A DNA stretch of 64,000 nucleotides. It comes from Floridanema evergladense (lineage in GTDB: Bacteria > Cyanobacteriota > Cyanobacteriia > Cyanobacteriales > Aerosakkonemataceae). Below are positions 1 through 9,541 of the stretch, one piece after another (the stretch's first letter is position 1; each line of letters opens with the position of its first letter). The translations under genes were made by a program, and so were the position numbers. The notes beneath the pieces are model-generated. The model was not told the DNA's origin. It saw nothing but the letters and a program-made list of their open reading frames with translations, and did not search any database. Location of the stretch: the NCBI RefSeq assembly GCF_041929205.1, contig NZ_JBHFNT010000050.1; one strand, written 5' to 3'.

Positions 1-64
1 TATAATATTTTTATTATAACTTTTTAGATGTGTTTGTTGGTGCGTTTTTGCGTTAATTTCTAGC

Positions 65-70
65 TATAAT
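65..70 (+). promoter_or_regulatory. possible -10 box upstream of hisG
   Basis: A perfect TATAAT lies 84 bp before the hisG start. No good -35 hexamer at 16-18 bp spacing was found, so this is only a candidate promoter element. Confidence 0.25.
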
Positions 71-153
71 GCGCAACAACGTACCTAGTAATTATTTCTG
101 CGGCACTACCTGTTACACTTTAAGATCCAACTAATTAAACATCAAAAATCGCT

Positions 154-798
154 ATGTTGACTGTTGCATTACCAAAAGGCGCACTTTTAAAAGATACCAT
201 TCGTTTATTGCAAACTGTGGGGTTAGATTTCAGTGCTTTTTTAGAGTCTGACAACCGCCAATTACAAATTTCCGATCCCAGCAATACCGCCCAAGCTTTG
301 TTAGTGAGGGCGCAAGATGTTCCGGTTTATGTAGAATACGGACAGGCACAATTGGGAGTTGTCGGTTATGATGTATTGCGGGAAAAACAGCCGAAAGTTG
401 CCCATATCGCCGATCTAAAATTTGGTTATTGTCGGTTATCTGTTGCTGTAAAACAGTCTAGCCCTTATCGATCGGCTTTGGAACTTCCGCCACATGGAAG
501 AGTAGCTTCTAAATTTATTAAATGTGCCGCAGAATATTTTGAAGCTTTAGATTTACCTGTGGAAATTGTACCGCTGTCTGGTTCAGTGGAATTAGGCCCA
601 ATTACAGGAATGTCGGAAGCAATTGTTGATTTGGTTTCTAGCGGACGAACTCTTAAAGAAAACGGCTTAATTGAAACTGATGTGTTATTTGAAAGTACAG
701 CTAGACTGATTGCTAATCCTTTAAGTTATCGGCTTAATTCTGATGATTTACATGGCTGGTTGGATAAAGTGCGATCGGCAATTTTAGCGAAAGTTTAA
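154..798 (+). CDS. hisG: ATP phosphoribosyltransferase catalytic subunit, short form
   Basis: Catalyses the first step of histidine synthesis, joining ATP and PRPP to give phosphoribosyl-ATP in the cytoplasm. The 214-residue length is that of the short HisG form, which lacks the C-terminal regulatory domain and in known cases needs the HisZ partner; no hisZ is visible here. The N-terminus (VALPKGAL) and the PRPP-binding segment around residues 145-170 (SGSVELGP, then EAIVDLVSSGRTL) are typical. A TATAAT box at 65-70 could be its -10 element, but I see no convincing -35. The next gene begins about 140 bp downstream on the same strand. Confidence 0.95.
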   Translation: MLTVALPKGALLKDTIRLLQTVGLDFSAFLESDNRQLQISDPSNTAQALLVRAQDVPVYVEYGQAQLGVVGYDVLREKQPKVAHIADLKFGYCRLSVAVKQSSPYRSALELPPHGRVASKFIKCAAEYFEALDLPVEIVPLSGSVELGPITGMSEAIVDLVSSGRTLKENGLIETDVLFESTARLIANPLSYRLNSDDLHGWLDKVRSAILAKV

Positions 799-939
799 TC
801 AATTATTTGTCATTTGTCATCTAGAAAAAGGTAGAAGGTAGAAGGGAATAAAGTTAGTGTACCGCTTTTTAATTTGTTCCTGTTCTAAAATCTAAAATAT
901 AAAATGGAATAGCTGAATAGTTGCGAATTAGGTTTGAGA

Positions 940-2787
940 ATGACTCGTTTATCACCGCTAACTAAGGAAGATGATCACCAAAATTTGCCGCGCCGAGAAA
1001 GTGATTGGCGATTATTTTTGTGGCTAGTCCCTTATGCACGCCGAAATCAGAGATTATTACTAATATCGATCGCCCTTTTACTACCAGTAGCAATTTCTGG
1101 TTCAATTCAGCCATTACTAATTGGACAAGCTGTTTCTTTAATTCGAGGAGAAAAGACAACTTTTCCTTTTTTACAAGGGATTCCTTTATATCAAGGTATC
1201 AATATTTTGGCAGGTTTACTGTTAGTATCAGTAGCCATTCGGATTGTAGTTGTCAGCGTTCAATCTTACACAGTTCAGAGAATTGGGCAACAAATTACAG
1301 CCGCAATTCGCGAGGATTTATTTACTCATGTAACCTCCTTAGCGGTGAGATTTTTCGATCGAACTCCGGTAGGGAAATTGATTACTCGGTTGACTAGTGA
1401 TGTTGAAGCTTTAGGAGATGTTTTTTCTACTGGCGCGATCGGGATTGTCAGCGATTTATTTAGTATTTTAGTAATTGCCATTTTCATGTTAACTCTGCAA
1501 TGGCAATTAGCAATGATACTGATATTAATGCTAATTCCGGTTTCCCTAGTAATCATTTATTTTCAAAAGCAATTTCGCAAAGCAAATTATAAAGCTAGGG
1601 AAGAACTTTCGCAGCTAAATTCCACACTTCAAGAAAACATTGTGGGAATTAGTGTGGTGCAAATGTTCCGCCGAGAAAAGTTTAACTCTGAAATGTTTCG
1701 CAACATTAATAAACGCTATATTCGGGAAATTGACATCACAATTTTCTATGATTCGGCTGTTTCTGCTACTTTAGAATGGATTTCTTTAGTTGCGATCGCT
1801 TGCGTTTTAGGATTAGGTGGATGGCTTGTATTGCGGGAAAATTTAACTTTTGGGATCTTATCCACCTTTATTTTGTATTCTCAACGTCTCTTCGATCCCC
1901 TCAGACAATTAGCCGAAAAATTTACCTCAATTCAAGCAGGTTTTACCGCTGTCGAACGGATTACAGACATTCTCAATGAACCGATCGAAATCCGCGATAC
2001 CGAAACCCCAAAATCTTTGCCGATTATCAGCTATGTTCATAATGATGGCGTTTCCTCGATCGGAGAAATTCGCTTTGAAGAAGTTGACTTTGCTTATAAA
2101 TCAAACGAATACGTTTTAAAGAACCTCAATTTTACCATTAATCCCGGAGAAAAAGTCGCTTTAGTTGGGCCGACAGGTGCGGGAAAAAGTTCAATTATTC
2201 GGTTATTATGTCGGCTTTACGAACCTACATCAGGACGAATTATTGTTGATGACGTTGATATTCGTGACTTACCTCAAACCGAACTGCGTCGTCACATAGG
2301 CGTAATTTTACAAGAAGGATTTCTCTTTTCTGGTGATGTCAAAAGCAACATTACTTTAGGTGAAAACTATTCCTTAGAAGCAGTCAAAGCTGCCGCTAAA
2401 GCCACCAATGTTGACCAATTCATCGAACAATTACCTCAAGGTTATGACACCGAACTGAGAGAAAGAGGAACCAACCTTTCAGGAGGTCAAAAACAATTAT
2501 TAGCCTTTGCCAGGGCAGCAATTCGTAATCCGAGAATCCTAGTTTTAGACGAAGCAACTGCTAATTTAGATGTCAGAACTGAAGCTTTAATTCAAGAAGC
2601 ATTAGAAAGATTACTAATAGGGCGTACTGCCATTATTATCGCTCATCGACTTTCCACAATTCGCAATGTAGACCGAATTTTGGTACTAAAACGAGGAGAA
2701 TTAGTCGAAACAGGAAGTCACGACGAACTATTAGCAAAAAATGGACTTTATGCCAGCTTGTATAAATTGCAAATGTTAGGGGCTTAG
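940..2787 (+). CDS. ABC exporter, fused membrane and ATPase domains
   Basis: A half-transporter of the lipid/multidrug exporter type (MsbA/MdlB-like); it should act as a dimer in the inner membrane. Residues 1-330 carry about six hydrophobic helices, and the C-terminal ATPase has a Walker A (GPTGAGKSS, about 410), signature LSGGQKQ (about 513), Walker B ILVLDEAT (about 537) and an H-loop AHR (about 568). The reading frame is open from a TTG at 934, but the ATG at 940 is the simpler start and gives 615 residues. The substrate cannot be told from sequence. It stands alone between hisG and trpD, with no partner transporter gene nearby. Confidence 0.9.
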   Translation: MTRLSPLTKEDDHQNLPRRESDWRLFLWLVPYARRNQRLLLISIALLLPVAISGSIQPLLIGQAVSLIRGEKTTFPFLQGIPLYQGINILAGLLLVSVAIRIVVVSVQSYTVQRIGQQITAAIREDLFTHVTSLAVRFFDRTPVGKLITRLTSDVEALGDVFSTGAIGIVSDLFSILVIAIFMLTLQWQLAMILILMLIPVSLVIIYFQKQFRKANYKAREELSQLNSTLQENIVGISVVQMFRREKFNSEMFRNINKRYIREIDITIFYDSAVSATLEWISLVAIACVLGLGGWLVLRENLTFGILSTFILYSQRLFDPLRQLAEKFTSIQAGFTAVERITDILNEPIEIRDTETPKSLPIISYVHNDGVSSIGEIRFEEVDFAYKSNEYVLKNLNFTINPGEKVALVGPTGAGKSSIIRLLCRLYEPTSGRIIVDDVDIRDLPQTELRRHIGVILQEGFLFSGDVKSNITLGENYSLEAVKAAAKATNVDQFIEQLPQGYDTELRERGTNLSGGQKQLLAFARAAIRNPRILVLDEATANLDVRTEALIQEALERLLIGRTAIIIAHRLSTIRNVDRILVLKRGELVETGSHDELLAKNGLYASLYKLQMLGA

Positions 2788-2794
2788 GGATTGG

Positions 2795-2842
2795 GGACGT
2801 TCGGCTGAGCGCTCACGTCGAAGCCTGGGGACTAGGGACTAG
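2795..2842. repeat. interspersed repeat with palindromic core
   Basis: Just after the ABC exporter stop there is an imperfect palindrome around TGAGCGCTCA flanked by TTCGGC and GTCGAA, set between GGGGACT-type short repeats. It resembles small dispersed repeats of cyanobacteria and could help end transcription. Confidence 0.45.
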
Positions 2843-3019
2843 GAAACTTACTTTCATTTATCCCCAATACAGTAAATAAAATAGCAATCCTCTTTGAATT
2901 GTAAACTCCTCTCTCTTCTCTGTGTCTGGAGTGGTTCAAAAAATTTCTAACCTTTGATAAAATGAGTTAATCCCAGTCGCCAGATAAATCTGGCGAATCA
3001 ATTTAAAGCCTAAAATAGA

Positions 3020-4114
3020 ATGACCACTTCCGAAGCTTCTCTGTCAAAAAACACCGTTGTTACTGATTCTAATAATCAGAGTAATTGGTCAAATGTTCTG
3101 CAACAATTACTCGACAAACAATCTTTATCTAATAGCCAAGCCGCAGATTTAATGCAGGGATGGCTAAATGAAGCAATTGAACCTATTTTATCAGGCGCAA
3201 TTTTAGCCGCCTTACAAGCCAAAGGAGTTTCTGCTGAAGAATTAGCAGGAATGGCTAAAGTATTACAGGCAAAATCTCTGTCATCTGGAAATTATTCTGC
3301 CCAAAATTTAGCCAATTCTGTAATTGATACTTGCGGTACTGGTGGCGATGGCGCATCAACTTTTAATATTTCTACAGCAGTGGCTTTTGTGGCAGCGGCA
3401 GCGGGTGTAGCAGTGGCTAAACATGGCAATCGTTCTGCTTCTAGTCGGGTAGGTTCTGCGGATGTTTTAGAAGCTTTGGGAGTCAATCTTAGTGCTAATC
3501 CCGAAAAAGTGCAAGCGGCATTATCAGAGGTAGGAATTACTTTTTTGTTTGCCCCTGGATGGCATCCGGCATTAAAAGTTGTTGCCCCTTTAAGACGGAC
3601 TTTAAAAGTAAGAACTGTGTTTAATTTGTTAGGGCCATTAGTTAATCCTTTGCGTCCTACGGGTCAGGTAATTGGTGTTTGCGAACCTCATTTAATGTTG
3701 ACTATTGCTAATGCTTTGAGTCAGTTGGGAATGGAAAAAGCGATCGTCCTACATGGCAGAGAAAAATTAGATGAAGCGGGATTAGCAGATAAAACAGATT
3801 TAGTAATATTGACATCAGGAAAAATTAAATTAGAAACAATTTCTCCTGAAGAATTAGGTTTAACAACAGCACTAACAGCCGCAATTCGAGGTGGCGACGT
3901 TGCAGAAAATGCGGAAATTTTACGCAATGTTTTGCAAGGAAAAGGTACAACTGCTCAACAGGATGTAGTAACATTAAATGCAGCGATCGCACTCCAAGTT
4001 GGTGAATTAATTCCTGTTGGTGATTATCAAAAAGGAATTGCAGTAGCGAGGGAAATTTTATCTAGTGGCGCAGCTTGGACAAAATTAGAACAATTAGTTG
4101 AGTTTCTTAAATAA
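3020..4114 (+). CDS. trpD: anthranilate phosphoribosyltransferase
   Basis: Second step of tryptophan synthesis: transfers the phosphoribosyl group of PRPP to anthranilate. The family signatures are present: the glycine-rich PRPP loop DTCGTGGDG (about residues 108-116), KHGNRS (about 134-139) and LGPLVNP (about 205-211). At 364 residues it is slightly long because of a polar N-terminal stretch of about 25 residues before the helical domain; the ATG at 3020 is used, though a later start is possible. No other trp genes are in the window, as is usual for the scattered trp genes of cyanobacteria. Confidence 0.95.
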   Translation: MTTSEASLSKNTVVTDSNNQSNWSNVLQQLLDKQSLSNSQAADLMQGWLNEAIEPILSGAILAALQAKGVSAEELAGMAKVLQAKSLSSGNYSAQNLANSVIDTCGTGGDGASTFNISTAVAFVAAAAGVAVAKHGNRSASSRVGSADVLEALGVNLSANPEKVQAALSEVGITFLFAPGWHPALKVVAPLRRTLKVRTVFNLLGPLVNPLRPTGQVIGVCEPHLMLTIANALSQLGMEKAIVLHGREKLDEAGLADKTDLVILTSGKIKLETISPEELGLTTALTAAIRGGDVAENAEILRNVLQGKGTTAQQDVVTLNAAIALQVGELIPVGDYQKGIAVAREILSSGAAWTKLEQLVEFLK

Positions 4115-4119
4115 CTCAA

Positions 4120-4163
4120 ACTCAGGTTCAGATCTTGTGTCTCTTGGTGCAAGATCTGAGCTT
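4120..4163. repeat. fragment of the 106-bp inverted-repeat element
   Basis: Contains CAGATCTTG, then TCTCTTGGTGCAAGATCTGAG, matching the two ends of the complete element at 49095-49200 but with the middle missing. It lies directly behind trpD. Confidence 0.5.
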
Positions 4164-4177
4164 AATAGAATTGTGTC

Positions 4178-4772
4178 TTATACAAATTCATGTAAAGAAA
4201 GCAAAGCAAGGATTAACTCTTTTTTTTCTGTCTCATCTTTGTTATTATTAAACGATACATTTATTTTTTTATTAAGCAGTAATAAGTTCATATTTTTAAT
4301 AAGTTCTTGATAGTTATTACCATATTTGCCAGTTTCTATGGCTTTTCTAAAATCTTTATCTCTAGCTGCTTTAAAGGATTCAATTAGTAAATCTACAGCT
4401 AGAAAATCGATTATCATCGTCATTCCAAATAATTCCAGGTGATCCTTCAGTCGTTGTTGTAATAATTTTCTTATTATGCTTAAGCAAAAACTTAAGTGTG
4501 ACAGCTTTTTCTCCATCCCAAATATCAATTAATGCAATATGTTTCATCCTGTCATCAATTTTAAAACCAGCAAGTAAATTTTTTAAAAAATCTACCCGAT
4601 CGGGATTCCCAGCACAATGCAGTAATCCAAAAATCAGTTGTAAAAGCGTACTTTTCCCACCACCATTTTGACTACCAAGGGGAAAAATATTAGGGAAAAA
4701 ATCCTTTTCAAATGTAATATCAACATTTTGTAAAACGCGAAAGTCAGGAACTTGCACTCGTAGTAAACGCAT
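4178..4772 (-). pseudogene. AAA-type ATPase remnant with frameshift
   Basis: Reading from an ATG at 4772 the protein starts MRLLRVQVPDF and has a Walker A-like GSQNGGGKSTLLQL near residues 34-47, as in SMC/RecF-type predicted ATPases (OLD or AAA_15 like). The frame stops at 4380, but the sequence that best continues it (LAVDLLIESFKAARDKDF) is in another frame that runs to 4178, so a frameshift near 4400-4415 is likely. Even when joined it is only about 200 residues and lacks a visible signature motif and Walker B aspartates, so it is also truncated. It could be part of a dead defence or mobile ATPase. A sequencing error at the frameshift cannot be excluded. Confidence 0.65.
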
Positions 4773-4820
4773 AAAAACTTTTCCGCATCGCTTGATAGAG
4801 AATATTTTAACAAGCTTAAA

Positions 4821-4857
4821 TCCCCAATCCCCAGTCCCCAGTCCCCAATCCCCAGCC
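4821..4857. repeat. short tandem repeat (CCCCAGT/CCCCAAT type)
   Basis: Five to six copies of a heptamer CCCCAGT or CCCCAAT lie immediately after the phosphatase stop codon. Heptamer arrays of this kind are known as short tandemly repeated repetitive sequences in filamentous cyanobacteria. Confidence 0.8.
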
Positions 4858-5502
4858 CTAAGTACAAGGAACCGATCGCAAATATTCGCTAAGATGAGAG
4901 CGATCGCCAATTACATGAAATTTTGGCCCCCTAGATGCCATTTCCACAATACTAACTGCGGCTACAGGCATCGCCAAGCGATCGCGATATCTACCCACAT
5001 CTATTCCCAACAATCGACAAAGCATAATTCTAATTGTTGCTTTGTGCGACACAATTAACACATTTCCATCAGAATATCTTTCTTGAATTTCCTGAATTAC
5101 TAAAGAAGAACGACGGGCAATATCGATCGCCCTTTCCCCATTTGGCGGCGCAATCCAAGCAGGATTTGTTAACCAATGTACAAATTCATCATGAAATTCC
5201 TGATTAACTATTGATGGGTGTAAACCTTCCCAACAACCATAAGAAACTTCTCGCAATCCGTCTCGCAATTGCATTTTTAAACCCACAGTTTCACAAAAAG
5301 GCGTTGCTGTTTGGATCGTGCGATATAAAGGGCTGACAAACGCAGCTTTCCAAGGTAAATCACAATAAGCTTTCGCAAAAGCTTCTGCCATTAAAATTCC
5401 CTCTGGTGTGAGTCCCGGATCGTTTTCGATCGTGCCACAATAACCACCAGTAATACTATAAGCAGTTTGACCGTGACGCAAAAAATAAAGCTGTAAAGTC
5501 AT
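4858..5502 (-). CDS. histidine phosphatase (phosphoglycerate mutase-like)
   Basis: A single-domain enzyme of the histidine phosphatase superfamily, 214 residues. The catalytic RHG is at residues 9-11 and the second histidine is in VSHKATIR near residue 153. It is clearly a paralogue of the gene at 12535-13173: the two share long identical stretches such as KATIRIML, LLGIDVGR and GDRSHLSE. The two copies bracket the glycogen phosphorylase, transaldolase and phosphoketolase genes, suggesting a role with sugar phosphates or related phosphoesters. Whether it is a mutase or a phosphatase cannot be decided; the short length favours phosphatase. A strong palindrome separates it from glgP upstream. 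Confidence 0.85.
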   Translation of the reverse strand: MTLQLYFLRHGQTAYSITGGYCGTIENDPGLTPEGILMAEAFAKAYCDLPWKAAFVSPLYRTIQTATPFCETVGLKMQLRDGLREVSYGCWEGLHPSIVNQEFHDEFVHWLTNPAWIAPPNGERAIDIARRSSLVIQEIQERYSDGNVLIVSHKATIRIMLCRLLGIDVGRYRDRLAMPVAAVSIVEMASRGPKFHVIGDRSHLSEYLRSVPCT

Positions 5503-5521
5503 TTGTCATTCGATTTTACAG

Positions 5522-5550
5522 ACCCCCGACTTCTTTAAGAAGTCGGGGGT
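5522..5550. repeat. palindromic element, possible terminator
   Basis: A near-perfect palindrome with 14-bp arms (ACCCCCGACTTCTT and its complement) around one central base. It lies between the glgP stop and the phosphatase start, so it could end glgP transcription. The same CCCCGACTTCTTTAA core recurs at 46173-46205, which shows it is a dispersed repeat rather than a gene-specific terminator. Confidence 0.75.
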
Positions 5551-5556
5551 CTCGAA

Positions 5557-8088
5557 TTAATGTAAAATTGCAGTTGCTTGGACGTATTCTTTCAACTCAA
5601 TGTTTACTGGTTGAACTTTCCAGAAATCCTCGCAATAATCGCGGATGGAACGATCGGAGGAAAACTTACCCATTCTTGCCACATTGAGAATAGACATCCG
5701 CACCCAGCGATCGATATCGCGGTATGCTTCACTTACTCGATCCTGAGTATCGATGTAGGAACGATAGTCAGCTAATAGCATATATTGATCGTTACCTAAT
5801 AGATGATCGACTAAAGGTTTAAACAATTTTGGATCGCCGTGAGAGAAGAATCCAGAAGCAATCCGATCGATCGCCAATTTCAACTCAGGATCTTTTTGGT
5901 AATATTCCCAAGGTTGATAACCCTCTTTTTTCAAAGCATAAACTTCTTCCGTTGTTAATCCAAACAAGAAAAAGTTTTCCGCCCCTACTTCTTCCCGAAT
6001 TTCCACATTTGCACCATCCAAAGTGCCGATCGTAATTGCGCCATTTAAGGCGAATTTCATATTACCTGTACCGGAAGCTTCTTTACCTGCGGTCGAAATT
6101 TGTTCCGAAAGATCTGCCGAAGGATAAATTCTTTGAGCAAATTTCACATTGAAATCTTTCAGGAAAACTACCTTCAAGCGATCGCGCACATCAGGATCTC
6201 GATTAACGATATCTCCCACAGAATTAATCAACTTAATGATTAATTTTGCTATGTAATAACCCGGTGCCGCCTTCCCACCAAACAAAAATGTTCGCGGTGT
6301 AATATCAATGTCAGGATTAGCTTTAATCCGATTGTACAAAGTAATAATGTGCAGCACATTCAAGTGTTGACGTTTATATTCGTGAAAACGTTTCGCTTGA
6401 ATATCAAACATTGAATTAACATTGACATCAATATCTGTGGTTTTCTTGATATAATCTGCCACATCTTGTTTGATTTCTAGCTTCATTTCCCGCCACTGGC
6501 GACGAAATTCTGGATCTTCAACAAAAGCTTCTAACTTTTTCAGTTCGTACAGATTTTTGATCCACTCGTCACCAATTTTGCTATTTAGCAATCTACAAAG
6601 TCTGGGATTACTCAACACCATAAAACGTCGCGGAGTAACACCATTAGTTTTGTTGTTAAACTTCTCTGGGTACATTTCGTAGAAGTCGTGCAACACATCT
6701 TTTTTCAACAATTCAGTGTGTAATGCTGCAACACCATTAATTGAGTAACTACCCACACAAGCTAAAAATGCCATGCGAACGTAGCGTTCCCCGGATTCAT
6801 CAATTAATGACATCCGTCGCAATCTATCTGTATCGTCGGGAAACTTCATGCGGACTTCATCTAAGAAACGTTTGTTAATTTCGTAGATAATTTCTAAATG
6901 ACGGGGTAACATTTTGCCAAATAAACCGATCGGCCAACGCTCTAAAGCTTCTGGCAATAAAGTATGGTTAGTGTAAGCAAAACTTTGCTTAGTAATCCCC
7001 CAAGCTTTCTCCCAAGGCATATCATATTCGTCAACCAATAACCGCATCAATTCTGGGATAGCAACTGATGGGTGAGTATCATTTAACTGAATAACAAATT
7101 TTTCGGGGAATTGTTCCAAAGGAACTTTTTGTTGTTCCATAATTCGCATCATATCTTTGAGCGAACAGGAAACAAAAAAGATTTGCTGTGCTAAACGCAG
7201 TTCCTTACCTTGAGCCGAGTTATCGTTAGGATAAAGTACTTTCGAGATGTTTTCCGAAACCGTTTTTTGGTGAACTGCGCCTAAGTAATCTCCTGAATCA
7301 AAAGCGTAAAAATCAAAAGATTCCACTGCTTCTGCTTTCCACAAACGTAGGGTGTTAGCGGTGTTAGTTTTGTAACCCAGAATTGGTGTGTCGTAAGGAA
7401 TGCCTTTAACTACTTGGTTAGGAACCCAATATATTTTAAAGTTTCCATGTTCGTCAGCACGCTTTTCTGTATGTCCGCCCAGTTTAACTTCTACAGACCA
7501 TTCTGGACGGGGGAGTTCCCAAGGATTACCAGCACTTAACCATTTGTCGGTAATTTCGACTTGCCAACCGTCTTTGATATCTTGATCGAAGATGCCGAAT
7601 TCGTAGCGAATGCCGTAACCTAATGAGGGAATTTCTAGGGTGGCGAGGGAGTCAAGGTAGCAAGCTGCTAATCTACCTAAACCGCCGTTACCTAACCCAG
7701 GTTCTTCTTCTTCTTCTAGCAATTCTCGCAAGTCTAGTCCGAGTTCTTGCATTGCTTGATTAACTTGGTCATAAATTCCCAGGTTAATTAGATTGTTGCC
7801 TAATTGTGGCCCCATGAGGAATTCGGCTGACAGATAAGCAACTGTGCGGGAGGCGTTTCTGCTGTAGGTTTCGGCGGTGTTTAACCAACGGCGCAGCAAG
7901 CGATCGCGCACCGTGTAAGCTAATGCCATGTAAAAATCATTTTTACTGGCAATTTGGGGAAATTTCCCTTGAATATAAAACAGGTTATCGGCAAAGGCTC
8001 TTTTTAGCGTTTCTACACTTAACCCAGTGCGATCGTCTTCTACTCTAACTTCTGTTACTGTTTCTGATGAATTCGGCAATGTTTGCAT
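5557..8088 (-). CDS. glgP: glycogen/starch/alpha-glucan phosphorylase
   Basis: Releases glucose 1-phosphate from glycogen by phosphorolysis, a PLP enzyme in the cytoplasm. The length of 843 residues matches the family. Visible landmarks are GNGGLGRLAACYLDS near residue 130, QLNDTHPS near 340, and the PLP-lysine region EASGTGNMKFALNG near 670. It lies with transaldolase and phosphoketolase on the same strand, so glycogen breakdown is physically linked to the phosphoketolase route. Gap to the upstream tal gene is about 100 bp, compatible with co-transcription. Confidence 0.97.
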   Translation of the reverse strand: MQTLPNSSETVTEVRVEDDRTGLSVETLKRAFADNLFYIQGKFPQIASKNDFYMALAYTVRDRLLRRWLNTAETYSRNASRTVAYLSAEFLMGPQLGNNLINLGIYDQVNQAMQELGLDLRELLEEEEEPGLGNGGLGRLAACYLDSLATLEIPSLGYGIRYEFGIFDQDIKDGWQVEITDKWLSAGNPWELPRPEWSVEVKLGGHTEKRADEHGNFKIYWVPNQVVKGIPYDTPILGYKTNTANTLRLWKAEAVESFDFYAFDSGDYLGAVHQKTVSENISKVLYPNDNSAQGKELRLAQQIFFVSCSLKDMMRIMEQQKVPLEQFPEKFVIQLNDTHPSVAIPELMRLLVDEYDMPWEKAWGITKQSFAYTNHTLLPEALERWPIGLFGKMLPRHLEIIYEINKRFLDEVRMKFPDDTDRLRRMSLIDESGERYVRMAFLACVGSYSINGVAALHTELLKKDVLHDFYEMYPEKFNNKTNGVTPRRFMVLSNPRLCRLLNSKIGDEWIKNLYELKKLEAFVEDPEFRRQWREMKLEIKQDVADYIKKTTDIDVNVNSMFDIQAKRFHEYKRQHLNVLHIITLYNRIKANPDIDITPRTFLFGGKAAPGYYIAKLIIKLINSVGDIVNRDPDVRDRLKVVFLKDFNVKFAQRIYPSADLSEQISTAGKEASGTGNMKFALNGAITIGTLDGANVEIREEVGAENFFLFGLTTEEVYALKKEGYQPWEYYQKDPELKLAIDRIASGFFSHGDPKLFKPLVDHLLGNDQYMLLADYRSYIDTQDRVSEAYRDIDRWVRMSILNVARMGKFSSDRSIRDYCEDFWKVQPVNIELKEYVQATAILH

Positions 8089-8188
8089 AAATCAAATTCC
8101 CACCGATTTTTAGATTTTAGACTTTATATTTTAGATTGGCGATTTCCCTAATGAAAAATCGCCAATCTAAAATCCAAGAATCTTTGGC

Positions 8189-9370
8189 TTATTTACTGGT
8201 TGCTAATTGTAACACTGCTCCAATTCCTGCACCCATTTCTTCAGCAGTGATTTTGCCGTCTTTGTTGATATCTAAGGCATCAAATACTGCATCACTTCCC
8301 ATCCATTCTTCACGGGTAATAAATCCATCGCCGTCTAAGTCATAGACATGGAAAATATCTTCCGCTGCATGGCTGAGGGTAGCTGCACCTTCCAAGCGTG
8401 CCAGTCTGTCTGCTAATAATTTTTCCAGAGTTTCTAGAGCTTTGGTGAATCCTTTGATACCTTCATCGAGTTTTTCGTTAGCCATGCGATCGGCTTCGTG
8501 CATTTTATCAAAGGTTGCTTTGTCGATCGAGATTTTTTCTATCTCTGATTTTGCCGCTAATTCGGGATCGAGTTTGCGGGGTAAATCTCCGGTAGCTGCT
8601 TGCAATTCTCCCAACAATGCCGGAGAAATTGTCAGCAAATCGCAACCTGCCAACTCAGTAATTTCGTCAAGATTACGGAAACTAGCTCCCATCACCTCTG
8701 TTTTGTAGCCAAATTTCTTGTAATAATTATAAATTTGGGTAACAGAAAGTACTCCTGGATCTTCTGCGGGTGCGTAACTAGTTTTCCCAGTTTCTTTCTT
8801 GTACCAATCGAGAATTCTCCCCACAAAAGGCGAAATCAAAGTAACTCCAGCTTCAGCGCAAGCGATCGCTTGATGCAACCCAAACAACAAAGTTAAATTA
8901 CAATGAATTCCCTCTTTTTCTAACACTTCAGCGGCGCAAATTCCTTCCCAAGTTGAAGCAATTTTAATTAAAATTCTCTGTTTAGAAATCCCCGCCGATT
9001 CGTATTCTGAAATTAAATAACGAGCCTTAGCAATTGTCGCTTCTGTATCATAAGAAAGTCTCGCATCTACTTCTGTAGAAACGCGACCGGGAATAATTGC
9101 CAAAATCTTTTTCCCAAAAGCAACCGCCAAGCGATCGAACGCCAAAGAAAGTATTTGAGAATCAGGCGCACCAGCACCCGCATCTTTTTTTGCCGTTAAC
9201 AAAGTCTCATCAACAATTTCTTGATACTGAGGCATTTGTGCCGCTGCTGTAATCAAAGAAGGGTTAGTTGTCGCATCTCTAGGGGTAAACTTTTCAATTG
9301 CTTGAATATCACCTGTATCAGCAACCACAACTGTCATTTCTCGCAGTTGTTCCAACAAAGTTTTAGCCAT
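8189..9370 (-). CDS. tal: transaldolase with C-terminal EF-hand pair
   Basis: Transfers a dihydroxyacetone unit between sugar phosphates in the pentose phosphate pathway. The Schiff-base lysine is in LIKIASTWEG near residue 135. After the roughly 325-residue TalB-type barrel there is a C-terminal extension with two EF-hand loops, DLDGDGFITREE (about residues 345-356) and DINKDGKITAEE (about 370-381), both with good calcium-ligand spacing. EF-hand transaldolases occur in cyanobacteria, so the fusion is not unique, but the effect of calcium on it is not something I know to be established. Its neighbours are glgP downstream and xfp upstream. Confidence 0.95.
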   Translation of the reverse strand: MAKTLLEQLREMTVVVADTGDIQAIEKFTPRDATTNPSLITAAAQMPQYQEIVDETLLTAKKDAGAGAPDSQILSLAFDRLAVAFGKKILAIIPGRVSTEVDARLSYDTEATIAKARYLISEYESAGISKQRILIKIASTWEGICAAEVLEKEGIHCNLTLLFGLHQAIACAEAGVTLISPFVGRILDWYKKETGKTSYAPAEDPGVLSVTQIYNYYKKFGYKTEVMGASFRNLDEITELAGCDLLTISPALLGELQAATGDLPRKLDPELAAKSEIEKISIDKATFDKMHEADRMANEKLDEGIKGFTKALETLEKLLADRLARLEGAATLSHAAEDIFHVYDLDGDGFITREEWMGSDAVFDALDINKDGKITAEEMGAGIGAVLQLATSK

Positions 9371-9399
9371 TTTTTGTCTATCCTTTTTTGTTTAGCGAT

Positions 9400-9535
9400 C
9401 GGGGACTGGGGACTAGGGACTAGGGACTGGGAAGAATTGGGGGGGTAGGGAGGTAGGGGGGTGGGGGGAATTTCTAGTTCTAGATCTCTCCCCATCTCGC
9501 CATCTCCCCATTTCCCCATTTCCCAGTCCCTAATC
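9400..9535. repeat. composite G-rich/C-rich inverted element
   Basis: GGGGACT heptamers and a G-rich tract, then a TTCTAGTTCTAGATCTC core, then C-rich octamers (TCCCCATC) ending in CCCAGTCCC. The two halves are roughly inverted. Similar composites sit at 33757-33926 and 59400-59528. It fills the gap between tal and xfp. Confidence 0.75.
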
Positions 9536-9541
9536 ACCTAA

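Noticed and set aside
1005..1979. Open frames overlapping the ABC exporter on both strands
   Set aside because: They lie within a clear coding gene, have no ribosome sites and no family features.
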